Numbered from the stretch's first letter, positions 1 through 8,699 are shown. The stretch: 64,000 nt of DNA from Methylosinus sp. C49 (GCF_009936375.1 NZ_AP022332.1:3814501-3878500), one strand, 5' to 3'. Translations and numbers: made by a program. The notes: a model not told the origin generated them from the sequence alone.

Positions 1-363
1 GACGCCATCGTCCGCCGACTCGGGCGCCGCGAGATCGAAGGCGTCGTCGATCGGCAGCGGCGATTTCGCGCCGCGGCGACGGCGCGCGTCGATCAGCTTG
101 TTGCGCGCTATGGTCATGATCCAAGGCGAGATCGGCCGGTCCATATCCCAAGTGTCGCGCTTCAAATGAACGGCCAGCAGCGTCTCCTGCACGATATCCT
201 CGGCCTCGCCGACATCGAGGCCGAGACGCGCGCAATCGCGCCGCGCGACGCCGCGCAGCGTCGGCGTCAGCGACAGCAGCAGCCTCTGATAGGCGCCCGA
301 ATCGCCCGCTATGGCGGCGCGCATCAGCACGGCCCATTCCTCCTCGGCGTCTCGCGCTCCCAA
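1..363 (-). CDS. ECF-type sigma-70 RNA polymerase sigma factor (partial, C-terminus off the left edge)
   Basis: The reverse strand reads as an alternative sigma factor that would direct RNA polymerase to a small regulon. Visible are region 2 hallmarks: an N-terminal helix with EEEWAVLMRAAIAGD, then EAEDIVQETLLAVH, DTWDMDRPISPWIMTIARN and KLIDARRR, the typical sigma-70 region 2.2-2.4 order. Region 4 lies beyond the window. The frame is closed upstream by a TGA near position 403. The TTG at 363 (preceded by AAGGTGGG) gives the acidic-EWA start seen in relatives. A GTG at 330 behind GAGGAGG and an ATG at 324 are alternatives. It is divergent from the L,D-transpeptidase gene. No anti-sigma gene is visible here. 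Confidence 0.8.
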   Translation of the reverse strand, partial: MGARDAEEEWAVLMRAAIAGDSGAYQRLLLSLTPTLRGVARRDCARLGLDVGEAEDIVQETLLAVHLKRDTWDMDRPISPWIMTIARNKLIDARRRRGAKSPLPIDDAFDLAAPESADDGV

Positions 364-442
364 ATGCCCACCTTGCCATTCGTGAAAAAGCGCTCTCTCG
401 TTACGTCATGCGCGGGGGATGCGTCGAGAGGCGCGTATTCGG

Positions 443-476
443 TTCCCGGATTTTGGTTTTTCCATTCCCGGATTTT
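443..476. promoter_or_regulatory. Direct repeat TTCCCGGATTTT x2 in a divergent promoter region
   Basis: Two identical 12-mers (TTCCCGGATTTT) start at 443 and 465, a 22-bp spacing or about two helical turns, between the divergent sigma factor and L,D-transpeptidase genes. The spacing suits a dimeric DNA-binding regulator on one face of the helix. The repeat is seen directly. The regulatory role is inference. Confidence 0.35.
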
Positions 477-599
477 CATGGCGCGTCACAAAAACGCCGG
501 ACTATTCGCGCCTTCTTAACGAAAGAATCGCAAATCTATCGACGCGCCGCGCGACAGCGGCCTCGCCCGCCGCGGGCGCAGTCGGATTGGAGCTTCCCC

Positions 600-1922
600 T
601 TGCGTAGGTTTTCGAAGTCCGTCTTTTCGTTGAGCGTTCTCGCTCTCGCCGGCGCCGGGGCGTCGGCGGCGATCGCCGCCGGCGACGCCTATGACGGCCA
701 GGCCGAATGGGCGCAGCGCTATGACGCCGACCCGAGATTGACCGTCTCTCGCTCGACGACGCCCATCCTCTCCACACAGACCGTCGCCGCGACGGAAGCG
801 GCCATGGCGCAGCTGCAGGAGATCGTCGCGCGCGGCGGCTGGCCCATGGTGCCGGCCGGCCAGCAGCTGCGGCTCGGCTCCAACGGCCCCGCCGTCTCGG
901 CGCTGCGCCGTCGTCTCATCGTCTCGGGCGACATCGGCGCCGAGGCCGGCGTGAGCCCCGTCTTCGACTCTTATGTGGAAGCCGCGGTGCGCCGCTTCCA
1001 GGCGCGCCACGGCGTCAACGCCACGGGCGTCGTCTCGACGCAGACCTTCGCCGCGCTCAATGTCTCCGCCGAGCTGCGCCTGCGCCAGCTCGAGACCAAT
1101 CTCGTGCGCCTGCGCAGCTTCTCGCGCGATCTCGGCAATCGCTATGTGACGGCCAACATCCCCGCCGCCACTGTGGAGACGGTGGAGAACGGCGCCGTCG
1201 TCACCCATCACACGGCCGGCGTCGGCAAGATCGACCGCCAGTCGCCGGTGATGCAGACCAAGGCGATCCAGGTCAATTTCAACCCGTTCTGGACCGTGCC
1301 CGCCTCCGTCATCCGCAAGGATCTGATCCCCAAGATGCAGGCGGACTCCAATTATCTCTCGGACAATCACATCCGCGTCTACAATAAGGAGGGCGTCGAG
1401 CTCTCCCCGCAGCAGATCAACTGGAACTCGCTCGAGGCGCTGAACTACAAGTTCCGCCAGGACACGGGCGGCGATTTCAACTCGCTCGGCGTGGTGCGCA
1501 TCGACATCGCCAATCCTTACGGCGTCTATATGCACGACACGCCGGCCAAGGGCATTTTCGGCGACGACTTCCGCTTCGTCTCCTCCGGCTGCATCCGCCT
1601 GCAGAATGTGCGCGACTATGTCGCTTGGCTGCTGAAGGAGACGCCCGGCTGGGACCGCGACCATATCGACGAGGCGATCCGCTCCGGCGAGCGCATCGAC
1701 GTGAAGATATCCCCCGCCGTGCCGGTCTATTGGGTCTATGTCACCGCCTGGGCGACGCCCGACGGGGTGATGCAGTTCCGCGAGGATATTTATCAGCGCG
1801 ACGGCCTCGGCCTCACTGCCTCCATCCCGCAGCACTCGGCCCCCGCCCCGACGCCCGTGGCGTCCCGGCAGGCCTCGCGCTCGCCGCAGATGCTGCCGGT
1901 GTTCGGCGAGGAAGAGAACTGA
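600..1922 (+). CDS. L,D-transpeptidase (YkuD domain) with peptidoglycan-binding domain
   Basis: This is a predicted periplasmic enzyme that forms 3-3 cross-links in peptidoglycan or attaches proteins to it. The chosen start is a TTG with GGAG seven bases upstream. It gives a 440-aa protein opening with a clean signal peptide (hydrophobic SVFSLSVLALAGAGASA). A PG_binding_1-type repeat follows around residues 95-160 (GPAVSALRRRL, VEAAVRRFQARHGV). The C-terminal YkuD catalytic motif has His at about 312 (YMHDTPAKGIF) and Cys at about 331 (SSGCIRL). The frame stays open upstream to 408, but those residues look like untranslated sequence. The architecture and length resemble the YcbB/LdtD class. 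The next gene starts 5 bases downstream, so the two are probably co-transcribed. Confidence 0.88.
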   Translation: MRRFSKSVFSLSVLALAGAGASAAIAAGDAYDGQAEWAQRYDADPRLTVSRSTTPILSTQTVAATEAAMAQLQEIVARGGWPMVPAGQQLRLGSNGPAVSALRRRLIVSGDIGAEAGVSPVFDSYVEAAVRRFQARHGVNATGVVSTQTFAALNVSAELRLRQLETNLVRLRSFSRDLGNRYVTANIPAATVETVENGAVVTHHTAGVGKIDRQSPVMQTKAIQVNFNPFWTVPASVIRKDLIPKMQADSNYLSDNHIRVYNKEGVELSPQQINWNSLEALNYKFRQDTGGDFNSLGVVRIDIANPYGVYMHDTPAKGIFGDDFRFVSSGCIRLQNVRDYVAWLLKETPGWDRDHIDEAIRSGERIDVKISPAVPVYWVYVTAWATPDGVMQFREDIYQRDGLGLTASIPQHSAPAPTPVASRQASRSPQMLPVFGEEEN

Positions 1923-1926
1923 GCGA

Positions 1927-2295
1927 ATGCGTTGGGAGCAGGCGCTCACGATCCTGCTCCTGCTCGCATTCTATCTCATACCCTTCGCTTCGGTGCTCGC
2001 GACGCGCGGATGGCGCTCGCTCGCCGCCGTGTCGATCCTCTGGCTCGCAGTCATCGCGTTTTTGGCGCGGCCGCTCTTCAACCATCCGAGCGAACCCGGC
2101 TGCGGGCTCGGCGTGCTGATCTCGATATGGGTCGCGACCCTGGTCGCCGCAGGCTTCGCCACGAGCTTCGTCGGCCGCGTCCTGCTGTTGCGATATTCGA
2201 CGATGACGCGCGCGCGAGTGGCGACGATGGTCGTCGCGCTCGGTCTCGCGGGGTTCGCCGGCGTCGCTTGGTTGAACCGAGGCTTCTTCAGCTGA
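1927..2295 (+). CDS. Small hypothetical inner-membrane protein
   Basis: A 122-aa protein of unrecognised family. It is built almost entirely of hydrophobic segments, about four predicted membrane helices: residues 5-26, 31-48, 61-85 and 98-116. These are joined by short basic loops (RLLLRYSTMTRARV). It starts 5 bases after the L,D-transpeptidase stop, so it is likely translated from the same message and may act at the cell envelope. No catalytic motif is seen and no function is proposed. Confidence 0.65.
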   Translation: MRWEQALTILLLLAFYLIPFASVLATRGWRSLAAVSILWLAVIAFLARPLFNHPSEPGCGLGVLISIWVATLVAAGFATSFVGRVLLLRYSTMTRARVATMVVALGLAGFAGVAWLNRGFFS

Positions 2296-2306
2296 ATCTC
2301 GCGGCG

Positions 2307-2500
2307 GGCGAACGCCAAAAGGGGGCGCCCTCACCCTCCCCTTTAGGGGGAGGGTCGGCCGGCGATAGCCGGACGGGGTGGGGTTCCTCGGCAAAGACTC
2401 GGGGCGTCACCCCCTCCCGATCGCCTTCGGCGCTCGACCTCCCCCCTCGAGGGGGAGGTGGACACGCCTCTTTGAGCGCCACTTCTCATTTGCCCGATCG
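2307..2500. repeat. Dispersed intergenic repeat, copy 1 (GC-rich, hairpin-containing)
   Basis: This stretch of about 190 bases matches a second copy at 17133-17318, from GGCGAACGCC at one end to CCCGATCG at the other. Shared blocks include the TTTAGG..GGAGGGTCGG segment, a CGGGGTGGGGTTC block, AAAGACTCGGG, CCCTCCCGATCGCCTTC and CCTCCCCCCTCGAGGGGGAG, the last being a strong palindrome. The centre differs (GGCGATAGCC here, GGATGGCGAAGCCATCC there) but keeps self-complementarity. It looks like a non-coding palindromic repeat family typical of intergenic DNA. Confidence 0.75.
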
Positions 2501-2529
2501 ATTCAGACCGAACCGGAATGACGTTAGAT

Positions 2530-2594
2530 TCCCTTGTTCGGTCGTGTTTTCTTCACGCGAACCGGCGCCGACTTCGCTCGAAAACACTCGAGCG
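2530..2594. repeat. Short dispersed intergenic repeat (about 63 bp), copy 1
   Basis: A block running TTGTTCGGTCGTG..TTCTTCACGCGAACCGG..TTCGCTCG..CACTCGAGC is closely matched at 35390-35452. It lies directly after the convergent end of the GT17/methyltransferase gene. It looks like a small mobile or regulatory intergenic element. No protein is encoded. Confidence 0.65.
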
Positions 2595-2599
2595 CGTCT

Positions 2600-4333
2600 T
2601 TAGGACGGCTTGTCGACGGCGAAGGCCCAAGCGCCGCCATCGAGATCGAAGCGATCGATCTGCGGCCAGCGCGCGCGCAATTGGCGCAGAATGTCCAGCC
2701 GCACCGGCGACACATAATCCTCGGTCACGATCGGACGGAAGTGCTGAGCCGCCTTGAAATAGGCGGGCGCGGGCTGACGATTGATGTTGTCGGAGTCGAA
2801 GATGAACTCCACAGCGCGATCCGCATGATGCGGGTGAACGCCGCGATGATCCGAGAGATAACGCGCGATCGTCTCGCGATCATAGAGGAGATGCATATGG
2901 CTCGGCAGCTGACGCTGCGTGAAATCGAGCGCCGGATTGCCGCCGTCGAGATAGAGATGATGGCCGGTCGCGCCCGTCCACACAGGGCCGAACTCGGTGA
3001 AGACAACCCCGCCATTCTTGGTGAGGCGCGCGGATTCGCGGCACGCGCCTTCGATATCGTGCATATGCTCCCACACCGACATGAAGACCACGGCGTCGAA
3101 GGAACTGTCGTCGAATGAGGTGCGGCCGCAAATATCGCCGATGATGACCGGGAAGGCGGAGCCTTGCGCGTCGATATGGTCTTCCCACAGAGCGAGGCGC
3201 TTGGCGGAGGCGATGTGCTCCTGCTCTATCAGCGATTGCGCCTGCGCCTCCGAATAGCCGACGAGCAGCACATTCTTTCCAGCGAGGCTCATATGCCCAC
3301 GAATCCGCGCGATGGAGTTCGGCGCGTAATTGAGCAGCGGTCCGGGATAGGGGAGCTTCTCGATCGGCGGCAGCTCGTCGATGGGCGCGCTGTCATCGTC
3401 GATCGCTTCGGTGAAATAGAACAGAAAGTCGAATTGACGCGGCGACGTCTTCAGCACATCGGGAATGTCGAGCTCGGCGACATCCTTCAAGGTCGGCGCA
3501 TTCACATTCTTCAGCTCGGGCGTGTGCTCGGCCAGGAATTTGGCGACGACCTCGGCGTTCGACTCGCGGAAGCCGCGATAATTGTGCTTGCCGAAGCGCG
3601 TCGGCTTCGCCACCACTTCCGTATTGTCGCGCGTGCGCTCGACGATCGATTGCATCTTCAGCGCGAGCGCCTCCATGCCGCCCATGCTGGAGAAATGCCA
3701 GCCGCCATTGGGCACACGGCGCTCGTAGGAATAGAGCTCGCGATCATAGCCGAGATTGAGACAGCCGCTGCGCGGGCTGATCGGATCGCCGATGCGCGCG
3801 CCTTGCGGCATGATGTTCTTCAGCAGGCCATATTGGCAGGCGACCGTGCCGAGCCAAGGCAGATTGTTGAAGTGGGCGATCGTCTCATTGTTCACGAAAT
3901 ATTTCTTCATCACCATGTCGAAGATGGCGATGTTGCGCGGATTGTCGAGCAGCGCGGGAAGCTGCTTCACGCATTCGGCGCGCGGAATCTCGTCTATGTC
4001 CGACACCATGATGATGGCGTCGTCGGGAAGGCCCATCAAGGAGAGCGGACGCAGAATGCAGTTTCTCTGCAGGTTTTCGACAATCCATCCGAGCTCGCGC
4101 GCGCTGCCGAAGGCGCCGGGCATATCGTCGATCAAATAATGGAGAATGTCATAGCCGGCGTCGCGCAGCTCGGCGACCGCGTCGCGGAGCAATATCGGCT
4201 TGGCCGCGCCCGTATGCGTCTTCGAAGATTCAACGACGACGAAAGCGTCGACCACATTGGTGAGCTCGGCGACCCGCACCATGAGCATGTCGATTTCATT
4301 GAATCCGATAACACAGTCGACGATCTTTGGCAT
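2600..4333 (-). CDS. GT17-type glycosyltransferase fused to a class I SAM methyltransferase
   Basis: A 577-aa two-domain protein. Residues 1 to about 330 resemble the GT17 family (beta-1,4-N-acetylglucosaminyltransferase-like): IVDCVIGFNEIDML, VVVESSKTHTG and the acidic metal/donor motif SDIDEIPRAE. After a linker, about residues 370-560 form a Rossmann methyltransferase: VLLVGYSEAQ, FDDSSFDAVVFMSVWEHMHD and RLTKNGGVVFTEFGP. The start ATG was chosen because GT17 homology begins at MPKIVDC, with GGAG upstream. The 62 residues readable before it look non-coding. A cytoplasmic role in modifying an exported glycan is inferred. The substrate is unknown and no sugar genes flank it. Confidence 0.75.
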   Translation of the reverse strand: MPKIVDCVIGFNEIDMLMVRVAELTNVVDAFVVVESSKTHTGAAKPILLRDAVAELRDAGYDILHYLIDDMPGAFGSARELGWIVENLQRNCILRPLSLMGLPDDAIIMVSDIDEIPRAECVKQLPALLDNPRNIAIFDMVMKKYFVNNETIAHFNNLPWLGTVACQYGLLKNIMPQGARIGDPISPRSGCLNLGYDRELYSYERRVPNGGWHFSSMGGMEALALKMQSIVERTRDNTEVVAKPTRFGKHNYRGFRESNAEVVAKFLAEHTPELKNVNAPTLKDVAELDIPDVLKTSPRQFDFLFYFTEAIDDDSAPIDELPPIEKLPYPGPLLNYAPNSIARIRGHMSLAGKNVLLVGYSEAQAQSLIEQEHIASAKRLALWEDHIDAQGSAFPVIIGDICGRTSFDDSSFDAVVFMSVWEHMHDIEGACRESARLTKNGGVVFTEFGPVWTGATGHHLYLDGGNPALDFTQRQLPSHMHLLYDRETIARYLSDHRGVHPHHADRAVEFIFDSDNINRQPAPAYFKAAQHFRPIVTEDYVSPVRLDILRQLRARWPQIDRFDLDGGAWAFAVDKPS

Positions 4334-4701
4334 AGGCCACCATCGCTCCGAAAACCTGAAGTCTGGCCCGTTTATCTCATGGCGTAGCGGGTGCTGTCCA
4401 CAAAGGACTCCCACGCCTGAGCAATGGCGCGCGCGCGCATGCAGCATCACTGCAGTGCAACAGGCCGTAATCACGGGAGTCGTCATAATAGAGCGCGGCG
4501 CTGCTCGGCGCACGATCACGAAGGACAGATCGGCCGCGTCGACAATAAAAAGCGCTGCGCGTCATCATTCTCGCGATGACTTTAAAGAGCGCGCAGCTCT
4601 GCGTTATGCTCGGGGTTGTGCGCGGCGCGCCAAACGGCGGCTCGCCGCAGCGAGAAGAGATCGCGCGCGACTCTCATGGCGCGCGCAAAGCCAGCGAAAG
4701 A
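4334..4701. other. Intergenic region with no recognisable gene
   Basis: This stretch separates two minus-strand genes. Open frames here are shadows without recognisable domains, Shine-Dalgarno sites or codon-usage support. It should hold the promoter of the GT17 fusion gene. I see no clear terminator or structured RNA. Confidence 0.5.
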
Positions 4702-5130
4702 TCAATTCCCCGCGCGCTGGGCGCCACCGCGATGGGCGCGCCATGTGCCGCCGCATTTGTCGGTGGAGGAGGACCATGCGCCCTGCCCGGCGTTGCCGCG
4801 CAAATGGCCATGGGCGCGGGCCACGCGGCCGCCCTGCGTGGTGAAGCGCGTCATAATGGCGCCGTCGCTTTCCACATAGCCCCAATGCGCCATGCGGCCG
4901 GCGGCGAGCGCCGCGGCGCCGGCCTGCGTGCCGACGAGCAGATCGCCGCGAATCTCGATCGAGTCGGGCAGAAGGCCCGGACAGGAGCCGACGGTCGTGC
5001 GCGCCTCGAACACCCAGCCGCCGTCATAGCGGCCGGCCTCCGGCGCAGCGCTCGCCGACTCGCGCGGAGCCGCCTGCGCGGCGCCGATCGCCATCACCGA
5101 AGCAAGAACCAAAGTCCCCAGCCAACGCAT
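4702..5130 (-). CDS. Secreted hypothetical protein coupled to mutA
   Basis: A 142-aa protein with a classic signal peptide (LGTLVLASVMAIGAAQA, cleavage before APRES). The mature domain of about 110 residues contains YDGGWVFEARTTVGSCPG, SIEIRGDLLVG, a Gly-rich segment HGHLRGNAGQGAW and a closing DKCGGTW. The two Cys could form a disulphide. The pattern of GxW and TxxG elements resembles small periplasmic beta-barrel-like proteins conserved in methylotrophs and rhizobia, but I cannot name a family. Its ATG overlaps the stop of the mutase gene (TGATG), so it is translationally coupled to a metabolically unrelated gene. Confidence 0.7.
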   Translation of the reverse strand: MRWLGTLVLASVMAIGAAQAAPRESASAAPEAGRYDGGWVFEARTTVGSCPGLLPDSIEIRGDLLVGTQAGAAALAAGRMAHWGYVESDGAIMTRFTTQGGRVARAHGHLRGNAGQGAWSSSTDKCGGTWRAHRGGAQRAGN

Positions 5131-6986
5131 CACCCGGCCTCCTCGCACGCACGCTGCAGCGTGTCGAACATATCGCCGCCAGCGTAAATAAATTCTGCAA
5201 CGCCCGCCGCTCTGAGCGCCGCCTCGAGCTCTCCCGGCCGGCCGGCGAGATAGACCCGCGCGCCCGCCGCGGCGAGATCGCGCGCCGCCTCGACCGCTTT
5301 TTCCGCATAGATCGCGTCGGACGAGCAAATGCATGCGAGCTTCGCGCCGCTCGCGCGGAAGGCCGCCGCGACATCCGCGCCCTCCTCGCCGAACACGGCC
5401 TCTATGCCGCCCGCCTCGAAAAAATTCTTGGCGAAATTGGCCCGCGCGGTGAACACCGCCACCGCGCCGAGATTGGCCAGAAAAATTCGCGGGCGCGCGC
5501 CCTTCGCCGCCGCCGCGGCGTCGGAGCGATCGCGCAGCGTCTCGAAAGGCTCGGCGAGGCGACGCGGCCGCAGGGGCGGCGATTTCAGCGCGCCGGCGGG
5601 CGCGGGCGCCTCGGCGAGCGAGGCATCGAAAGGCGCCAGCGTCGCCACCGGCGCTTCGCCGATATCGGGAAAAGCGTTGGAGCCGGTGATCTTGTCGCGC
5701 GAGCGCGCGACATTCTGCGCGCGCTTGCCGGCGACCTCGGCGACGCGGCCCTGGAAGGAGCCCTTCTCGAGCGCCGCGGCGAGGCCGCCCTCGGCCTCGA
5801 GGCTCTGGAACTCGGCCCAGCCGCGCTCGCAGAGCGCCTCGGTCAGCGCCTCCATGCCGCCGGAGCCGCTCGCCGGATCGTCTACCGCATAGATGTGAGA
5901 TTCGTCCTGCAGCACCAGCTGCGTGTCGCGGGCGAGGCGACGGGCGAAATCATCCGGGGCGCCGAGCGCCTGGGTGAAGGGCAGAACGGTCACGGCGTCG
6001 GCGCCGCCGATCGCCGCGCCGAAAGAGGCGAGCGTCGCGCGCAAGAGATTGGTCCAGGGATCGCGCCGCGTCATCATGCGCCAAGCGGTCTCGGCGTGGA
6101 CGAAGATCGGAGCCGGCGTGAGGCCGCAAGCCTCCTCCATGCGCGCGAACAGACGCCGCAGCGCGCGGAACTTGGCGATGGTGACGAATTCATCGGCGTC
6201 CGCCGCGAGGCGGAAGGCGAGCAGCGAGCGCGCTTCGTCGAGCGCGACGCCGCCCGCCTCGAGGGCGCGCAGATAGGCGAGCGCGGCGGCGAGCGCGAAG
6301 CCGAGCTCCTGCGCCTCCGTCCCGCCGGCGGCATGGATCACGCGGGCGTCGGCGGCGACGGTCCCGAAACGATAGCCGGCGGCGGAAAGGCTCTTGGCGC
6401 GCGCCGCGAAGGATTTGCTCTCCTCACCCCAAGGCGCGGGGGAAAAGCCGTGCAGCGCCTTCGCGCCGAGCGGATCGAGCCCGAAGGAGAGGCGCGTGAT
6501 GCTCGGCTCGATATGGGCGCGGTCGATCAGCCGCAGCAGCGTATCCACCGCTATCGGCGCGGCTGGGGAAAACTCCACCAGCGCGGGAATTCCGTAGTCG
6601 AAGCGGATCTTGTCGAAGACATGGGCGAGCGCGTCCTCGCCATCGTCGGAAAGGCCCGTCCCATAGGCGCCCTGGGCGCCGGCGAAGACGATGTGCAAGC
6701 CGTCGGCTCCGCCCTCGAGATCGCCGAGCGCGAGGGCGTTGGCCGCATCAGCGCCGGAAACGTCGACCCGCGCCAGAACTGACCAGCGGCCGGCCGCGGC
6801 GCGCAGCGCACGCGGGCCCGGCGCGGTCGCGCGCGGGTAGAGCGGGGATATCTCCACCCCGTCATAGGTCTTGGATATCAGCCGGTCGAAGGACGCGCCC
6901 TTGAGCGCCCGGTCGACGATTTTGCGCCAGCCCTCCTCGTTTCCCGGTGGAAAAACGCCGGCCAGCGGCGCGTCTTGCAAACTCAT
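5130..6986 (-). CDS. mutA: Methylmalonyl-CoA mutase small (beta) subunit
   Basis: This is the 618-aa small subunit of the adenosylcobalamin-dependent mutase that interconverts (R)-methylmalonyl-CoA and succinyl-CoA. The N-terminal half is the TIM-barrel type domain (LKGASFDRLISKTYDGVEI; GGMEALTEALCERGWAEFQ). The last 130 residues are the degenerate B12-binding fold (IFLANLGAVAVF, ARVYLAGRPGELE) lacking the DxHxxG cobalamin motif, as expected for the non-catalytic beta chain. The ATG at 6986 has GAGG eight bases upstream; 23 extra readable residues before it are discounted. The catalytic subunit mutB is not adjacent, as it often is, and must lie elsewhere. The gene is divergent from the acyl carrier protein operon. 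Confidence 0.9.
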   Translation of the reverse strand: MSLQDAPLAGVFPPGNEEGWRKIVDRALKGASFDRLISKTYDGVEISPLYPRATAPGPRALRAAAGRWSVLARVDVSGADAANALALGDLEGGADGLHIVFAGAQGAYGTGLSDDGEDALAHVFDKIRFDYGIPALVEFSPAAPIAVDTLLRLIDRAHIEPSITRLSFGLDPLGAKALHGFSPAPWGEESKSFAARAKSLSAAGYRFGTVAADARVIHAAGGTEAQELGFALAAALAYLRALEAGGVALDEARSLLAFRLAADADEFVTIAKFRALRRLFARMEEACGLTPAPIFVHAETAWRMMTRRDPWTNLLRATLASFGAAIGGADAVTVLPFTQALGAPDDFARRLARDTQLVLQDESHIYAVDDPASGSGGMEALTEALCERGWAEFQSLEAEGGLAAALEKGSFQGRVAEVAGKRAQNVARSRDKITGSNAFPDIGEAPVATLAPFDASLAEAPAPAGALKSPPLRPRRLAEPFETLRDRSDAAAAAKGARPRIFLANLGAVAVFTARANFAKNFFEAGGIEAVFGEEGADVAAAFRASGAKLACICSSDAIYAEKAVEAARDLAAAGARVYLAGRPGELEAALRAAGVAEFIYAGGDMFDTLQRACEEAG

Positions 6987-7176
6987 GAGCGAGCCTCGAA
7001 CAATGACGGGGTTGCGGGCGTCTTCTTGCATGAAGCGCCGCGCGCCGCCACCCATATCCGCAGCCTTCGCCCGCGCCGGGCTTTATTTTCGCCTCCGGGC
7101 GCCTTAACGAGAACGCGACGCCGCCCGCCGCGACGAGGCGGCCCGACTGGCTGAGAAACCCTGAACGGAGGTGGAC

Positions 7177-7452
7177 GTGGCTGAAGATCCGCAGGATAAG
7201 GCCAAGCTCGTCGAAGAGATCATCGAGGTCATCGCCAAGGAAGGCATGATCGACCGCACGAAGGTCACGCCCGATGCGACGATCGAGAGCCTCGGCCTCA
7301 AATCGGTCGATATCGTCATGATTCTCACGGCGCTCGAGGAAAAGTTCAACGTCTATATCCCGATGGACGGCGCTCTGCAGGACGCCAAGAATGTCGAGGG
7401 ATTGATCGACGCCATCGCCGAATATGTGTCGAAAGAGAGAGAGAAACAATAA
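7177..7452 (+). CDS. Acyl carrier protein (specialised)
   Basis: A 91-aa acyl carrier protein. The phosphopantetheine serine is Ser43 in ESLGLKSVDIVM, where the common DSL is replaced by KSV. Helices fit the four-helix ACP fold (LVEEIIEVIAKEGMIDRTKV; NVEGLIDAIAEYVSKE). The GTG at 7177 is chosen because GGAGGT sits four bases before it; a GTG at 7171 overlaps that ribosome site. It opens an operon with a ketosynthase, two hotdog proteins, a reductase and two glycosyltransferases, so it probably carries the growing acyl chain for that pathway rather than for bulk fatty acid synthesis. It is not similar to the AcpXL carrier used for lipid A very-long-chain acids. Confidence 0.85.
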   Translation: MAEDPQDKAKLVEEIIEVIAKEGMIDRTKVTPDATIESLGLKSVDIVMILTALEEKFNVYIPMDGALQDAKNVEGLIDAIAEYVSKEREKQ

Positions 7453-7453
7453 T

Positions 7454-8698
7454 ATGGCCGCTTCGTCCGGGGGCGTCGGCGAGCGTCGGGTGGTGATTTC
7501 GGGCATGGGCGCCGTCTCGGCGGCGGGCGTCGGCGCCGCGGCGCTGTGGACGGCGGCCCGGGACGGAGTCTCGCAAATCCGGCCTCTCGTGACCGAATAT
7601 CCCTATGACGGCCGCATCAGGATCGCGGCGCAGGTTCCCGGCTTCGATCCGTCGCAATATCTCGAGAAGGCGCTTCTCACCTTCTGCGACCCCTTCACGC
7701 AATTCACGCTGGTCGCCGCCGATGAGGCCGTCGCTCAGGCCGGCTTTGCGCGCGAGGAGCTCTCCGGCCCGCGCGTCGGCGTCATCGTCGGCTCCGGCAT
7801 CGGCGGGATGACGACGATCGACAATGGCCTGCGCCATTACTATCAGGAGCGCATCAGGCCCGATCCGTTCAGCGTCCCGCGCCTTATTCCGAGCGCCGCG
7901 CCGACGACGCTCGGAATGCGCTATTCCGCCAATGGCCCGACCTTCGCGCTCGGCAGCGCCTGCTCCTCGGCGAGCCAGGCGGTGGGTCTCGGCGCGCAGA
8001 TGATCCGCTTCGGCCTGATGGATCGCGCCATCGTCGGCGGCGCCGAGGCCTGCGTCATCAACGGCACCATTCGCGCCTGGGAAGGGCTGCGGGTGATGAC
8101 GCCGGATTTCTGCCGGCCCTTCTCCATGGGCCGCAACGGCATGAGCCTCGGCGAAGGCGCCGCGGTCTTCGTGCTGGAGACGCTGGAATCGGCGCAAAAG
8201 CGCGGCCATGCGCCGCTCTGCGAGCTCGCCGGCTATGGCACGACGAGCGACGCCAAGGATTTCGTGCGGCCCGATCTCGACGGGATGATCGGCGCGATGC
8301 AGGCGGCCCTCGCCGACGCCGGCCTCGGGCCGGAGGCGATCGACTATCTCAACGCCCATGGCACGGCGACCCACGCCAATGACGTCACCGAGGCCGCCGC
8401 CATCGGCCGCGTGTTCGGCGAGCGCGCGGGGCGTCTGCCGGTCTCCTCGACCAAGCCGATCCATGGCCACGCTCTGGGCGCCAGCGCCGGGCTCGAGCTG
8501 GCGCTGACGATCCGCGCGCTGCAGGAGCAGATCGCGCCACCGACCATCAATTTCCTCGATTTCGATCCGCGCTGCCCGATCGACGCCGTGCCCAATGAGG
8601 CGCGCCGCGTCGAGATTCGCACGGCCATGTCCAACTCCTTCGCCTTTGGCGGCATCAACGCGGTGCTGATCGTGCGCGCGCTCGCGGGAGAGGCTTGA
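7454..8698 (+). CDS. Beta-ketoacyl-ACP synthase (FabF/KAS II-like)
   Basis: A 414-aa thiolase-fold condensing enzyme, expected to extend an ACP-bound acyl chain with malonyl-ACP. The catalytic triad is present: Cys170 in GSACSSASQ, His302 in NAHGTATHAND and His339 in HGHALGASAG, with Lys334 of the conserved KP motif. It starts one base after the ACP stop, using an ATG that yields the expected N-terminus RRVVISGMGAVSAAG. The length fits stand-alone KAS II enzymes. Its place in an accessory operon argues for a dedicated condensing enzyme, not the housekeeping FabF. Confidence 0.88.
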   Translation: MAASSGGVGERRVVISGMGAVSAAGVGAAALWTAARDGVSQIRPLVTEYPYDGRIRIAAQVPGFDPSQYLEKALLTFCDPFTQFTLVAADEAVAQAGFAREELSGPRVGVIVGSGIGGMTTIDNGLRHYYQERIRPDPFSVPRLIPSAAPTTLGMRYSANGPTFALGSACSSASQAVGLGAQMIRFGLMDRAIVGGAEACVINGTIRAWEGLRVMTPDFCRPFSMGRNGMSLGEGAAVFVLETLESAQKRGHAPLCELAGYGTTSDAKDFVRPDLDGMIGAMQAALADAGLGPEAIDYLNAHGTATHANDVTEAAAIGRVFGERAGRLPVSSTKPIHGHALGASAGLELALTIRALQEQIAPPTINFLDFDPRCPIDAVPNEARRVEIRTAMSNSFAFGGINAVLIVRALAGEA

Positions 8699-8699
8699 G

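Noticed and set aside
516-1949. Long reverse frame antisense to the L,D-transpeptidase
   Set aside because: Composition and lack of domains mark it as a shadow of the real gene on the plus strand.
2307-2500. CRISPR-like or tandem repeat array
   Set aside because: The repeats are two dispersed copies 15 kb apart, without spacers or cas genes.
7177-7452. AcpXL-type carrier for very-long-chain lipid A fatty acids
   Set aside because: Length is similar but the modification site (GLKSVD) and flanks do not match AcpXL, and the neighbouring lpxXL/fabZXL genes are absent.
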